Origin: SZUA-448 sp045627185
GTDB lineage: Bacteria; Bacillota; Clostridia; Lachnospirales; Lachnospiraceae
Reading direction: 5' to 3'
DNA: 64,000 nucleotides
Assembly: GCA_045627185.1 (NCBI GenBank)
Contig: JAZQNE010000066.1
Location: 14,883 to 78,882 of the forward strand
The stretch's first letter is position 1, and the number at the start of each line of letters is the position of its first letter. The notes beneath the pieces are model-generated. The model ran no database searches, was not told the origin of the DNA, and worked only from the letters and a program-made list of their open reading frames with translations. Of the stretch, positions 51,528-59,782 are shown one piece after another. Both the position numbers and the translations under genes were made by a program.

Positions 51528-53411
51528 TTAGTTTGTGGGGCGGCCGGCCACTGACTTGATATGTGAAATAAGATTCCAGTCGGTAACCGTTCCCTTGTTT
51601 CCTACAAGGCTGATACTTGCTGTGCTTTTAAGGTTCTTCAAGCCGAAAACGGAATCAATTGAATTGTTTCCGCCCATGACATTTCCAAGTGTAACAAGTT
51701 CAAGCTTTGTAAGATTTAAGAGCGGTGCAACACTTGTTATTTTGTTGTCTGTTGCTCTCAGAACCGTAAGGTTCGTAAGTCCTGCAACAGGCTCAAGCGA
51801 ACTGATTTTGTTAAAACAGATTGACAGCTCGGTCAGGCCCGTAAGCGATGATAAAGCCGAAATATCCGTAATTGAATTGTTGTTAAGATAGAGTGTTTTC
51901 AGGCCTGTAAATATTGAAAGATTCGCGATAGAGGTGATTCCGCAGTCCGAAAGGTCAAGTGTTGTAAGTTTCTTTACATCACTTTCCATTACAGTGCCCG
52001 TACTCTTTCCTATAGCCTTTCTGACAGCCTTTTCAAGCGCACTGTCCTGCCATGTAACGGGTACTCCCGGAACCGGTGTATTGGTAGGAGTATTCGTAGG
52101 TCTTGGTGTATTTGTAGGCTTGGGCGTATTTGTAGGCTTTGTTGTAGCCGTGGGTGTGGGCTTTGGTGTATTGGTAGGCTTTGAAGTTCCCGTAGGCACC
52201 GGCGTATTTGTTAATGTCGGTACCGGTGTATTTGTGGGAGCTTCTGTATTTGTAGGCTCCGGAGTGCTTGTAGGTTCGGGTGTGTTGGTAGGCTCCGGTG
52301 TTGCCGTATTTGTGGGCTCCGGAGTATTTGTAGGCCCGGGTGTTGCCGTCTGTGTAGGAAAAGGTGTATCCGTCGCTACAGGTGCGGTTGTGATTATACT
52401 TCCGCCGGAAGTAGGCGTAACATCTGCCTCTTCAGGTGTGGGAGTAGGCTCATTTTCTTTAGCCTTAAGCGCTTTTTTCAGAACCTCAAGGTTTTTCTCC
52501 ATTACAGAAAGATAGGTTGTCCCCTTCTTGATATCTGTAAGACTTGTAGACTGCATGGAATCAAGCGTAAGGATTTGAGCATCCTTGGATGATGTCCCCG
52601 ATACAACCGTTTTAGCCAGTTTGTCATCCGAGCCTTCCGTTTTCAGGACTGCAGGAAGTGAAAGCTCATCAACCTTGTTTATCAGGAATGCCACTGTTGA
52701 AAAGCTTGCTTCGGTTTCTGCCGAACATCCCGAAAATGCCGCATAATATTTAAGTCCGTAATCGTCAAGAAGATATCTGAACGGGAAACGGTCAGCAAAC
52801 AGCAACGTTTTCAGTTCTGCTTCATCAACTGCGCTCTGATATTTCTTGTCAAGATTATTGAGCTTTTCCGTGTAACTGCCGGCATCTGCGGAATAATCAT
52901 CGGCATGCGCGCTGTCTATTGTGCCCATTGCATGACTTATTGCATCCGTAAAAAGCACTGCATTTTTAAGGGAAAGCCAGACATGTTCGTCATACTCGTC
53001 GTCCTCAGCTTCACCTTCCATGCCTTCAATAAGTTCCTCAACGCGTGCCTTTTCGCCAAGAACGTCCATAAGGCTGATAACTGTGCGTTTATCGTTTTTG
53101 TTGTTCTTCAGAACGTCGGAAACCCATTCGTCCGATTCGCCCCCAACATAGATGAACAGGTCACAATCAGCAATTTCCACGATATCCGCGGTAGACGGCT
53201 GGTAACTGTGAAGATCCGTACCGTTGCTGACAAGAAGCGTCAGCTCGATATCGCTGTTGCTTTTGGTGATATTTGTCACCCAGTCATAAATCGGGAAAAC
53301 CGATACAACAATTTTTATTTTATTTTTGCTTCCGGAAATGAACCTGCATCCCGCAAAGAGCGATATGACAAGTACCATTGCCAGAAGAATTGAAATCAGT
53401 TTTTTTCTCAT
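51528..53411 (-). CDS. Zinc/metal ABC binding protein fused to leucine-rich repeats
   Basis: 627 residues; no clear ribosome site, weak AGGAGTAG about 10 bases ahead. Lipobox LFAGC near residue 21. Residues 30-320 are a ZnuA/AdcA-like cluster-9 binding protein: VVSVFPIYDWV, the metal-ligand regions TDLHSYQPS and DEHVWLS, and FADRFPFRYLLDDYGL. A Thr/Pro linker (about 325-450) repeats NTPVPT and PTNTPEPT, then about six internalin-like leucine-rich repeats (LKTLYLNNNSITDISAL, LTELSICFNKISSLEPV) to the C-terminus. No permease or ATPase adjacent. The fusion looks like a surface metal binder with a protein-binding arm. Confidence 0.88.
   Translation of the reverse strand: MRKKLISILLAMVLVISLFAGCRFISGSKNKIKIVVSVFPIYDWVTNITKSNSDIELTLLVSNGTDLHSYQPSTADIVEIADCDLFIYVGGESDEWVSDVLKNNKNDKRTVISLMDVLGEKARVEELIEGMEGEAEDDEYDEHVWLSLKNAVLFTDAISHAMGTIDSAHADDYSADAGSYTEKLNNLDKKYQSAVDEAELKTLLFADRFPFRYLLDDYGLKYYAAFSGCSAETEASFSTVAFLINKVDELSLPAVLKTEGSDDKLAKTVVSGTSSKDAQILTLDSMQSTSLTDIKKGTTYLSVMEKNLEVLKKALKAKENEPTPTPEEADVTPTSGGSIITTAPVATDTPFPTQTATPGPTNTPEPTNTATPEPTNTPEPTSTPEPTNTEAPTNTPVPTLTNTPVPTGTSKPTNTPKPTPTATTKPTNTPKPTNTPRPTNTPTNTPVPGVPVTWQDSALEKAVRKAIGKSTGTVMESDVKKLTTLDLSDCGITSIANLSIFTGLKTLYLNNNSITDISALSSLTGLTELSICFNKISSLEPVAGLTNLTVLRATDNKITSVAPLLNLTKLELVTLGNVMGGNNSIDSVFGLKNLKSTASISLVGNKGTVTDWNLISHIKSVAGRPTN
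52060..52440 (-). repeat. Thr/Pro repeat linker between the metal-binding and LRR domains
   Basis: Degenerate tandem units of about 6 residues (TNTPxPT, PTNTPKPT, EPTNTPEP). Spacer through the wall; likely to vary in length between strains. Confidence 0.75.
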
Positions 53412-53543
53412 ATAATTACACTACTCCTATTATCTTTTCATTTTACCATAACTCGATTTTTGTTTCAAGAAAAGGTCAAGAAAATCAATGAAAGTTGTCT
53501 TTCTATATTTTCTTCTTTTTCAAATTATGATAAAATATTAGTT

Positions 53544-54029
53544 ATGGAAGATGAATTATATATGAAAAAAGCCCTGTCTCTGGCAAAACGGGCCGCAAAA
53601 GCAGGTGAGGTGCCCATAGGCTGTGTAATTGTCTGCAACGGAGAAATTGTCGGAACAGGTTATAACAAGAGAAAAATGAAGAAAACCACGCTCGCGCATG
53701 CTGAGCTTCTGGCCATTGACAAAGCAAGCCGGAAGCTGGGGGACTGGCGTCTTGAGGGCTGCACCATGTATCCTACGCTTGTGTCCTGCCAGATGTGCTC
53801 AGGAGCTATTGTTCAATCGCGCCTTGACAGAGTCGTAATAGGAGCCAGAAACCCCAAAGCAGGCTGTGCAGGCTCAATTCTGAATCTGCTTCAGATGCCT
53901 GAATTTAATCATCAGGTTGAGATCACCTATGATGTTATGGAGCCGGAATGCTCAAAAGTTCTGACTGAGTTTTTTTCTTCTCTTCGTATGAAGCTCAAGA
54001 AAGAAAAAGAGCAGCCGGCGGAGGTGTAA
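53544..54029 (+). CDS. tadA: tRNA adenosine(34) deaminase
   Basis: 161 residues from ATG 53544, chosen because MEDELYMKKALSLAKRAAKAG matches the family start; no Shine-Dalgarno is seen, so translation may be weak or leaderless. Converts A34 of tRNA-Arg(ACG) to inosine. Zinc site HAELLAI and CQMC are present. In place of the usual EPCPMC the sequence reads VSCQMC, so a Glu-Pro pair is changed, an oddity. Followed without gap by the NrdG-like gene, so probably an operon of tadA, the radical SAM gene and the cyclase-like gene. Confidence 0.9.
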   Translation: MEDELYMKKALSLAKRAAKAGEVPIGCVIVCNGEIVGTGYNKRKMKKTTLAHAELLAIDKASRKLGDWRLEGCTMYPTLVSCQMCSGAIVQSRLDRVVIGARNPKAGCAGSILNLLQMPEFNHQVEITYDVMEPECSKVLTEFFSSLRMKLKKEKEQPAEV

Positions 54030-54030
54030 T

Positions 54031-54741
54031 ATGGACATTCACGGCTTAAATAAATTAACCTTGCTCGATTATCCGGGGCATATGGCCTGCCTTATTTTCA
54101 CGGGTGGTTGCAACTACCGGTGTCCTTTCTGCCAGAATCGCGATCTGGTACTTCATCCCACAAGCCAGCCTGTCATTCCGGAGGAGGAGTTCATCTCCTT
54201 CTTAAAGCTTAGACAGGGTATTCTTGAAGGTGTCTGCATCACAGGCGGCGAACCTACCCTTTGCCCCGACCTTCCCGATTTGATTCAGAAAATCCGAAGT
54301 CTGGGGTACAAGGTCAAGCTGGACACAAACGGAAGCCGTCCGGAGGCGGTAAAGGCTCTCCTTAGTCAAAACCTTCTTGACTATGTTGCGATGGACATAA
54401 AGAATGCACCGGGAAAATATGCGGAAACAACCGGCCTTTCATCCGAGGCCTGCCCGCTTGAGGCCGTTAAGGAAACTGCTTCTCTGCTTATAAACTCGAA
54501 TATGGATTATGAGTTCAGAACAACCGTTGTGAAAGAACTTCACACAGCTGAAGACCTGTTGGAAATCGCAAACTGGCTTAAAGGTGCAAAAGCCTATTAT
54601 CTCCAGCCTTTCAAGGATTGTGACACGCTTGTCGGCTGTGAGGAAGGCCATTTTCACTCTTATTCCCCTGATGAACTCAAGCATTTCAGAGAATTGCTGA
54701 CTCCTTATTTTGGCGTCACAGGTCTTCGCGGGACCGATTGA
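54031..54741 (+). CDS. Radical SAM activating enzyme, NrdG-like (anaerobic RNR activase family)
   Basis: 236 residues, GGCGGAGGTG upstream, only one base after tadA. [4Fe-4S] motif CNYRCPFC (CxxxCxxC) near residue 27, ITGGEPTL for the SAM contact, and KLDTNGSRPEAV. Belongs to the NrdG/PflA-like group that makes glycyl radicals on ribonucleotide reductase or other glycyl radical enzymes. No nrdD or glycyl radical enzyme is adjacent. Assignment to NrdG2-type by overall form. Confidence 0.88.
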   Translation: MDIHGLNKLTLLDYPGHMACLIFTGGCNYRCPFCQNRDLVLHPTSQPVIPEEEFISFLKLRQGILEGVCITGGEPTLCPDLPDLIQKIRSLGYKVKLDTNGSRPEAVKALLSQNLLDYVAMDIKNAPGKYAETTGLSSEACPLEAVKETASLLINSNMDYEFRTTVVKELHTAEDLLEIANWLKGAKAYYLQPFKDCDTLVGCEEGHFHSYSPDELKHFRELLTPYFGVTGLRGTD

Positions 54742-54783
54742 TTTAAAAACAAGTGCTATTCCTGCACAGAACGGAGATGTTTT

Positions 54784-55881
54784 ATGAAGGACGAAAAAAA
54801 CAATTATATGCTTAGAAGCGGCCTCGGCGTAAAAGGCTATGACTGGTGGTGGCATTCCTTTACTGGAACAAATGCGCGTACCGGTGAGGAAAAGAGCTTC
54901 TTCATTGAATATTTCATTATGAATCCGTCTCTCGGAAGTGATGTTCCAAAGTTCACGGAGGAAGGTGCGGCCCGCCCCGCATATGTAATGATAAAGGCAG
55001 GTGCCTGGGGCAAAAACGCCAAGCAGCTCCATCGTTTCTTTGGCACAAAGGAATTCGAGTGGGATGCAAATGAGCTTCGAATTGTTGCCGGTGACTGTTT
55101 TCTTTCCGATGATGTCCTGAAAGGCAGCATCAGCGTTCCCACAAATATTGCCGAAAATCATCCCGAATACATGTCAGATGCAGGCTCAATGTCATGGCTT
55201 CTTCGAATTGACCGTAAAACCCCTTTTGATGTAGGCTACGGCACATCAAAGCCCTTCCGTATTCTTAATGCTTTTGGAATGTACTGGCACGCAGCGGGCA
55301 TCCGCACGGAATACACAGGAAGCGTTTATCTTGATGGGGAAAAATACAATATTTCTCCCGTCACCTGCTATGGCTACTCTGATAAAAACTGGGGATCATC
55401 CTTTACAAAGCCCTGGTTATGGCTTTCTTCCTGCCACATCCGCCGTTCTGCGGATACAGAATTCCTTCAGGACACCGTTTTCGATTTTGGCGGCGGCCGA
55501 CCTGTTGTTTTCGGTATTCCTCTCAAGAATAAACTTCTTGGAAAATTCCGTGTTGAAGGCAAAGACTATGAGTTCAACTTCTCAAAGTTCTGGACCTTTG
55601 CCCAGACCAAATTCCGCTGTAAGGTAACCGATAAAGATGTCATCTGGCACGTCCGTCTTGCCAATCGCGACGGAGCTCTTGAGATCAAGGCTGCCTGCCG
55701 GATTTCCGACATGATAAAAATCCGTTATCAGGCGCCCGACGGCTCCCACCCGTTTAATGAACTTTGGAACGGCGGAACAGGCCGTGCAACCCTTAAGCTC
55801 TATAAACGTGGCATTTCAGGTCTTCATCTTGTTGATGAATTTGTTGCAGACCACGTTGGTTGTGAATGGGGCGAAAAATAA
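54784..55881 (+). CDS. Tocopherol cyclase-like protein
   Basis: 365 residues, AACGGAGATGTTTT before the start. No signal peptide. The chain fits the tocopherol cyclase/plant VTE1-like bacterial family: GYDWWWHSFTG, YFIMNPSLGS, SPVTCYGYSDKNWGSSF and LWLSSCHI. Bacterial members do not make tocopherol; they may act on lipids. Follows the radical SAM gene by 42 bases and is in the same direction, so possibly cotranscribed. Function unknown. Confidence 0.82.
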   Translation: MKDEKNNYMLRSGLGVKGYDWWWHSFTGTNARTGEEKSFFIEYFIMNPSLGSDVPKFTEEGAARPAYVMIKAGAWGKNAKQLHRFFGTKEFEWDANELRIVAGDCFLSDDVLKGSISVPTNIAENHPEYMSDAGSMSWLLRIDRKTPFDVGYGTSKPFRILNAFGMYWHAAGIRTEYTGSVYLDGEKYNISPVTCYGYSDKNWGSSFTKPWLWLSSCHIRRSADTEFLQDTVFDFGGGRPVVFGIPLKNKLLGKFRVEGKDYEFNFSKFWTFAQTKFRCKVTDKDVIWHVRLANRDGALEIKAACRISDMIKIRYQAPDGSHPFNELWNGGTGRATLKLYKRGISGLHLVDEFVADHVGCEWGEK

Positions 55882-55979
55882 AGGTACATTTGGGATACAA
55901 TTTATTGATTTTTTCTTGCGTTTTTATTTGATATGTTGTATTATATTATCATCATTATTCCTTATTAGGAGGGCTATTT

Positions 55980-56351
55980 ATGGGTAAGTTTGTTATCAAA
56001 GAAACCGCTAAGGGTGTTAACTTCAATCTTAAGGCTTCAAATGGCGAAATTATCGCTTCATCACAGGTTTACAAGACCCTTGCAACTTGCAAGAAGGGTA
56101 TCGCTAGTGTTCAGAAGAATGCTCCTGTTGCTGCTCTTGAAGATCAGACAGAAAAGAACTTTGCAGCAGTTAAGAACCCTAAGTTCGAAGTTTACACCGA
56201 CAAAAAGGGTGAGTTCCGTTTCCGCTTAAAAGCTACAAACGGCCAGATCATCGCTACCGGCGAAGGCTATTCAACAAAGAAGGCTTGCCTCAATGGTGTT
56301 GAGTCCATCAGAAAGAATGCTGTTGGCGCTAAGATTGAGAAAGAAGCTTAA
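55980..56351 (+). CDS. YegP/DUF1508 family protein with two repeats
   Basis: 123 residues behind TTAGGAGGGCT. Two copies of the DUF1508 beta-hairpin module: FNLKASNGEIIASSQVY...CKKGIASVQKN and FRLKATNGQIIATGEGY...CLNGVESIRKN. E. coli YegP has the same doubled form; function is unknown, perhaps stress related. Codons are biased (AAG, GCT, GTT), suggesting strong expression like pckA. Own promoter region and a strong bidirectional terminator. Confidence 0.9.
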   Translation: MGKFVIKETAKGVNFNLKASNGEIIASSQVYKTLATCKKGIASVQKNAPVAALEDQTEKNFAAVKNPKFEVYTDKKGEFRFRLKATNGQIIATGEGYSTKKACLNGVESIRKNAVGAKIEKEA

Positions 56352-56365
56352 TCGTTGAAAAATCA

Positions 56366-56405
56366 AAGGCCTGCGGTTCACAAAGAACCGCAGGCCTTTT
56401 TTACA
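56366..56405. terminator. Bidirectional intrinsic terminator
   Basis: 15-bp stem (AAAGGCCTGCGGTTC and complement, 5-base loop) with TTTTT on the + side and TTTGATTTTT on the - side. It closes the YegP gene and also sits right after the stop at 56401-56403 of a - strand open frame. Confidence 0.9.
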
Positions 56406-56607
56406 TTACTATTTCAGCAGATTTAACAAAAATATTATGTCTCGGGAAAAACATTCCACCATCTTCAGCAAAAAACTTTACCGCTTCAGCATCAAGAACT
56501 ATCTTTATTTTTTCTGTCTCCGGATTAAAAACATGAACACAGCCATCACTCTCAAAATCCGCATCATTATTCAACAGCAGGTTGCTGCAGTTGTTGTCGC
56601 AGCATTC
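56401..56607 (-). pseudogene. Open frame that looks like a frameshifted C-terminal extension of the DUF4003 gene
   Basis: 68 codons on the - strand with a stop at 56401-56403, no ATG start, and a stop at 56608-56610. The translation (CVHVFNPETEKIKIVL, AVKFFAEDGGMFFPRH, NIFVKSAEIVM) is well formed and its end abuts the terminator, as a real gene end would. The DUF4003 frame ends at 56571 with a low-complexity AATTTAATCC, overlapping this one. A one-base indel or programmed shift would join them to about 386 residues. Confidence 0.5.
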
Positions 56608-57566
56608 TCAGCCGAATTGTATATACAGACATATAATCCCGCATTCAGCATGAGGGACCTTTCTGTCCGGTTTTCCTCCAACACACTTACCGACATACTA
56701 AAATCTTCTTCACATTGGGAAAGAACAGTAAGGCATGCTAAACTCAGACGCGATTTTTCACCCAGAGCAAAGTTTGAATAACCTTTCTGATCTGCCAGGA
56801 AAGTCTCAACTTCAATAATCGCCTCAGCAATCGACCGCGAGTCAGAACCATGTCCCGCAAGTGCTCCAATCGGAATCATCTCAGACCCTTTACCAATCGC
56901 ATGACCGCAAAGCTTGAGTGTTTTATGAATTTCGATTACCTGAGCACAGATGCTCTCAAGAATACCTTCCGAAAGAGAAACCAGAGCTGCAAGACGATAT
57001 GTAGTCCTTTTCTTCCCAAAATAATCAACAAGAAGATTGAAACCTTCTTCAACACGCTGAACAGCCCCTTCTGAATCACTTGTTGAAACTGCAAGAAAAG
57101 CAGCCGAAGGAATAAGTGACGAATCGGTCAGAACACTATGCTCTTTTTTCATCAGTTCAAATATTTCGCTCGTTCTGTTTGCAAGCTGCATAAGACGGTC
57201 GCCTTCAGCATATTCGGAGAGAATCATTGCAGCCGTCATTCTTGACAGGCTTGCAAGACGGTTTCCGGGAATACTGTCATATACACCGAGCACATTATTT
57301 ATATATTTTTCAGGATTGTCGCTGACATACATTTTTGCTATGGCAGGAAGACGAAGATAATTATTCAGGTCTGAAAACAGACCGGCTTTCTTTTTGATTG
57401 TCGAAGCCAGCCTTTTCATTTCAGTCTCATTGGCCACAGCCCCGTTAAGCATCAGTGCTGTCGCTGTCACAGTATGAAGCCAGGAATAATCCCACTTGAA
57501 GTTTTTCCTGATACACAATGTATTATCCGCCTGTAAATAACATTTTTCCTGAAGATTCCTTTTCAT
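56571..57566 (-). CDS. DUF4003-family protein
   Basis: 331 residues with AGGAGCTTTTT upstream. Helical throughout; the DUF4003 pattern is visible: KKKAGLFSDLNNYLRLPAIAKMY, VLGVYDSIPGNRLASLSRM, SEIFELMKKEHSVLTDSS, LVDYFGKKRTTYRLAALVSLSEG and FALGEKSRLSLACLTVL. The role of the family is unknown. The chain ends in a low-complexity Ala/Thr/Cys tail where a well-formed overlapping frame takes over, so the C-terminus may be disrupted or frameshifted. Downstream of a hairpin that separates it from the serpin operon. Confidence 0.82.
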   Translation of the reverse strand: MKRNLQEKCYLQADNTLCIRKNFKWDYSWLHTVTATALMLNGAVANETEMKRLASTIKKKAGLFSDLNNYLRLPAIAKMYVSDNPEKYINNVLGVYDSIPGNRLASLSRMTAAMILSEYAEGDRLMQLANRTSEIFELMKKEHSVLTDSSLIPSAAFLAVSTSDSEGAVQRVEEGFNLLVDYFGKKRTTYRLAALVSLSEGILESICAQVIEIHKTLKLCGHAIGKGSEMIPIGALAGHGSDSRSIAEAIIEVETFLADQKGYSNFALGEKSRLSLACLTVLSQCEEDFSMSVSVLEENRTERSLMLNAGLYVCIYNSAENAATTTAATCC

Positions 57567-57627
57567 AAAAAGCTCCTCTGTTTTTTAATAGACCTACTCT
57601 AACATATTCCCATAAAAAGATAAAGTA

Positions 57628-57678
57628 TCCGGGCGCAAATCATGGTTTTTTGGTCATGAACCATGATAAGCGCCCGGA
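57628..57678 (-). terminator. Long hairpin terminator of the sigma-serpin operon
   Basis: TCCGGGCGC and ATCATGGTT arms pair with AACCATGAT and GCGCCCGGA (two 9-bp blocks split by AA/AA). On the - strand it is followed by TACTTTATCTTTTT. Confidence 0.75.
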
Positions 57679-57764
57679 AATTACCTGACTATATTCTTTT
57701 GTAGCTTTGTGTACAATTATTTGGAAACCATTTGTAATTCATTATCTTGCAATAAAACATGCAA

Positions 57765-59153
57765 TCATTCGAAATTCATTACTGTACCTACAAACATAGG
57801 AATTTCGTTTGCAGAATCGATAATCATATATACAAACGGACGGTTCAGGAACACTTCAAGATTTTCATAATTCGGAGGCATACTTTTGCCAGGGACTGCA
57901 ATTATTGTTGTTGCTGCTGCTTCAGTTCCTTCTTTGTCCAGTTTAATATACGTTTTTTGACGAACTTTGCTCACATATATGCTTCCCGGTTTGGCATTCT
58001 CAGTTCCGTCAAGACGTGTCAAATCTGCTTTAGATGGGTCAAAAACATCCGTTATGCCAATCTGATTCAGCATTCCTGCCAAATCCAGATCGCATTCCTG
58101 CTCAAACTCAGGAATTCTGACAGCAACTATGTATTCTTTTCCGGTATAAACTTTTGATTGTTCTAATGCCTGTTCCCACTTCTCAGCGGTAAAGTTTTTA
58201 ACAAAATCAATAATATCAACGCCTTCATCCGGTAAAAGAGCAACAAACTTATAATCCCCCGAATCATACCATTTTGAAAAGCCTGTGAAATCATCGCCGT
58301 AATAATACTCAAATTCATCTGAACAAAGGTATGTTACTTCCTTTTTTGTTCCGTCATAATTGGTAAAATCATCTTTTTTGATATTCTCAAGCTTGTATTT
58401 ATCTTCCCAGGTGTCCTTAAAATAAACGGCATTAATCAGCTCCATGACTTCATTGGGTCCAAACTTATCGATTATATGGTCAATCTTACCGTTCGTCTTA
58501 CCGTAGCACCACTTGTTAATATCCTGCACTGCGGTATCATTAAAGGGCAGCTTGAAGATGTCTGCAGAATGCCAGTCGGCATTTGTCTGAAGAAAAGCCG
58601 GATTAACGTTAAGCGTTTCATTCACCCAGATTGAATTTGCAATGGTGAATACTGAAGAATCAACCCGGTCACGGGTATACAGATATATTGCACGGTTAAG
58701 GTCTGTCTCTGTTAATCCCAGGGCATTCTCAATCTGCGCTTTTGTGTTACCGTCCGTTCCGTTCAAAAGCATTGAAAGAGCAGTTGCAAGAGAAAAAGGT
58801 GACTCAAACAGATTCTCCTCCGAAACCGTTTTGGAAAGCATGTCGAATGAAAACTCATTCAGTGCATGGTAAAAGCCACTTGGAATTGTTCCCCGGTAAT
58901 CATTTGTATTTTGATAATCCGCAGACAATTCCTCTGCATAAACGGGAGTCGCTTTATGTATCTTAATTCTTCCGTCCACAAACAATATCACGGCTGCAAC
59001 AGCACAGGCGGCTGCTGCGCACGATGCGATCCGGAGCAGCACTTTCCATGTTTTCTTCTTTTTTTCCTGTTTGGCTCTTAATAATTCTTCATCAGCTTCA
59101 GCAACAAAATTATTCTCAATATTGCTCAGTTCATCAAAAGCTGTTTTTTTCAT
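57765..59153 (-). CDS. Single-pass membrane protein with anti-sigma-like start and extracellular serpin domain
   Basis: 462 residues, starting 4 bases inside the sigma gene (ATGA). Residues 1-35 are cytoplasmic and acidic then basic (NIENNFVAEADEELL, then KKKK), as in anti-sigma factors of this clade; a helix spans about 36-58; the rest is a serpin. Serpin marks: ESPFSLATALSMLLNG, NAVYFKDTWE, the hinge EGTEAAATT (408-416) and the C-terminal NRPFVYMIID. By alignment to alpha-1-antitrypsin the reactive bond is Lys423-Ser424, implying a trypsin-like target. The inhibitory hinge has small residues, so loop insertion should work. Likely controls the ECF sigma factor in response to proteases, by inference from gene order. 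Confidence 0.85.
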   Translation of the reverse strand: MKKTAFDELSNIENNFVAEADEELLRAKQEKKKKTWKVLLRIASCAAAACAVAAVILFVDGRIKIHKATPVYAEELSADYQNTNDYRGTIPSGFYHALNEFSFDMLSKTVSEENLFESPFSLATALSMLLNGTDGNTKAQIENALGLTETDLNRAIYLYTRDRVDSSVFTIANSIWVNETLNVNPAFLQTNADWHSADIFKLPFNDTAVQDINKWCYGKTNGKIDHIIDKFGPNEVMELINAVYFKDTWEDKYKLENIKKDDFTNYDGTKKEVTYLCSDEFEYYYGDDFTGFSKWYDSGDYKFVALLPDEGVDIIDFVKNFTAEKWEQALEQSKVYTGKEYIVAVRIPEFEQECDLDLAGMLNQIGITDVFDPSKADLTRLDGTENAKPGSIYVSKVRQKTYIKLDKEGTEAAATTIIAVPGKSMPPNYENLEVFLNRPFVYMIIDSANEIPMFVGTVMNFE

Positions 59154-59695
59154 GGCTGGCCTCCACCTTTCTCAAGAAAAACATATAGTTTTTTTCTTAT
59201 TCTCATAAGCCTTACCGAAAGGGTGTTTTCACTTGACCCAAGCAGTTCTGCAAGTTCAGGCATAGTATCTCCGTAGAAATAACGCCGCATAAACAGAATT
59301 CGGTCTTTTTTCGGTAAGTTGAACAAAAAAGCTTCGATGTCCCAACGGAGCTCACAGAGTGCAGAATCATTGACATCCGGGATGGCTTCCAAAAATTCTT
59401 CTTCCAGAAGGTCACGGTCTCCCTTTCGTTTTTCTGCATTTTTTCTGTTATACATGTTGCAGGCCAGATTTCTTGTGACCTTTACCAACCATGCACCAAA
59501 GTTTTCGGGCTTTTCAGGCGGTATCCTGCTCCAGGCAGCCATAAGGGCATCATTTACACACTCTTCTGCATCTTCAGAATTTCCTGTCATTCGAAGTGCA
59601 ATATTTTTGCAAACTTTGCCGTATTTTTTTTCTGTTTCTTTTATGGCTTCCTCACTCCGCATAAAGAAAAGGCCAATAATCAAACTGTCATCCAT
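59150..59695 (-). CDS. ECF-type RNA polymerase sigma factor
   Basis: 181 residues, AGGAGAGATCC upstream. Region 2 (DAEECVNDALMAAWSRIP, NFGAWLVKVTRNLACNMYNR) and region 4 (LPKKDRILFMRRYFYGDTMPELAELL, NTLSVRLMRIRKKL) are complete, and no region 1 or 3 is present. Directs RNA polymerase to envelope-response promoters. Its stop overlaps the serpin gene, the usual position of an anti-sigma factor. The M48 peptidase gene lies 87 bases upstream, with no terminator between. Confidence 0.95.
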   Translation of the reverse strand: MDDSLIIGLFFMRSEEAIKETEKKYGKVCKNIALRMTGNSEDAEECVNDALMAAWSRIPPEKPENFGAWLVKVTRNLACNMYNRKNAEKRKGDRDLLEEEFLEAIPDVNDSALCELRWDIEAFLFNLPKKDRILFMRRYFYGDTMPELAELLGSSENTLSVRLMRIRKKLYVFLEKGGGQP

Positions 59696-59782
59696 GGATC
59701 TCTCCTATTATTTCAACATCGAAACGCTTCTATCCCATAAGTAAAGATTCAGCCCGTAAATATGACATCTTTTTTATCTTTT

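Noticed and set aside
51934..52515. 193-residue Val/Gly repeat frame on the + strand
   Set aside because: Shadow of the Thr/Pro linker of the ZnuA-LRR gene on the other strand.
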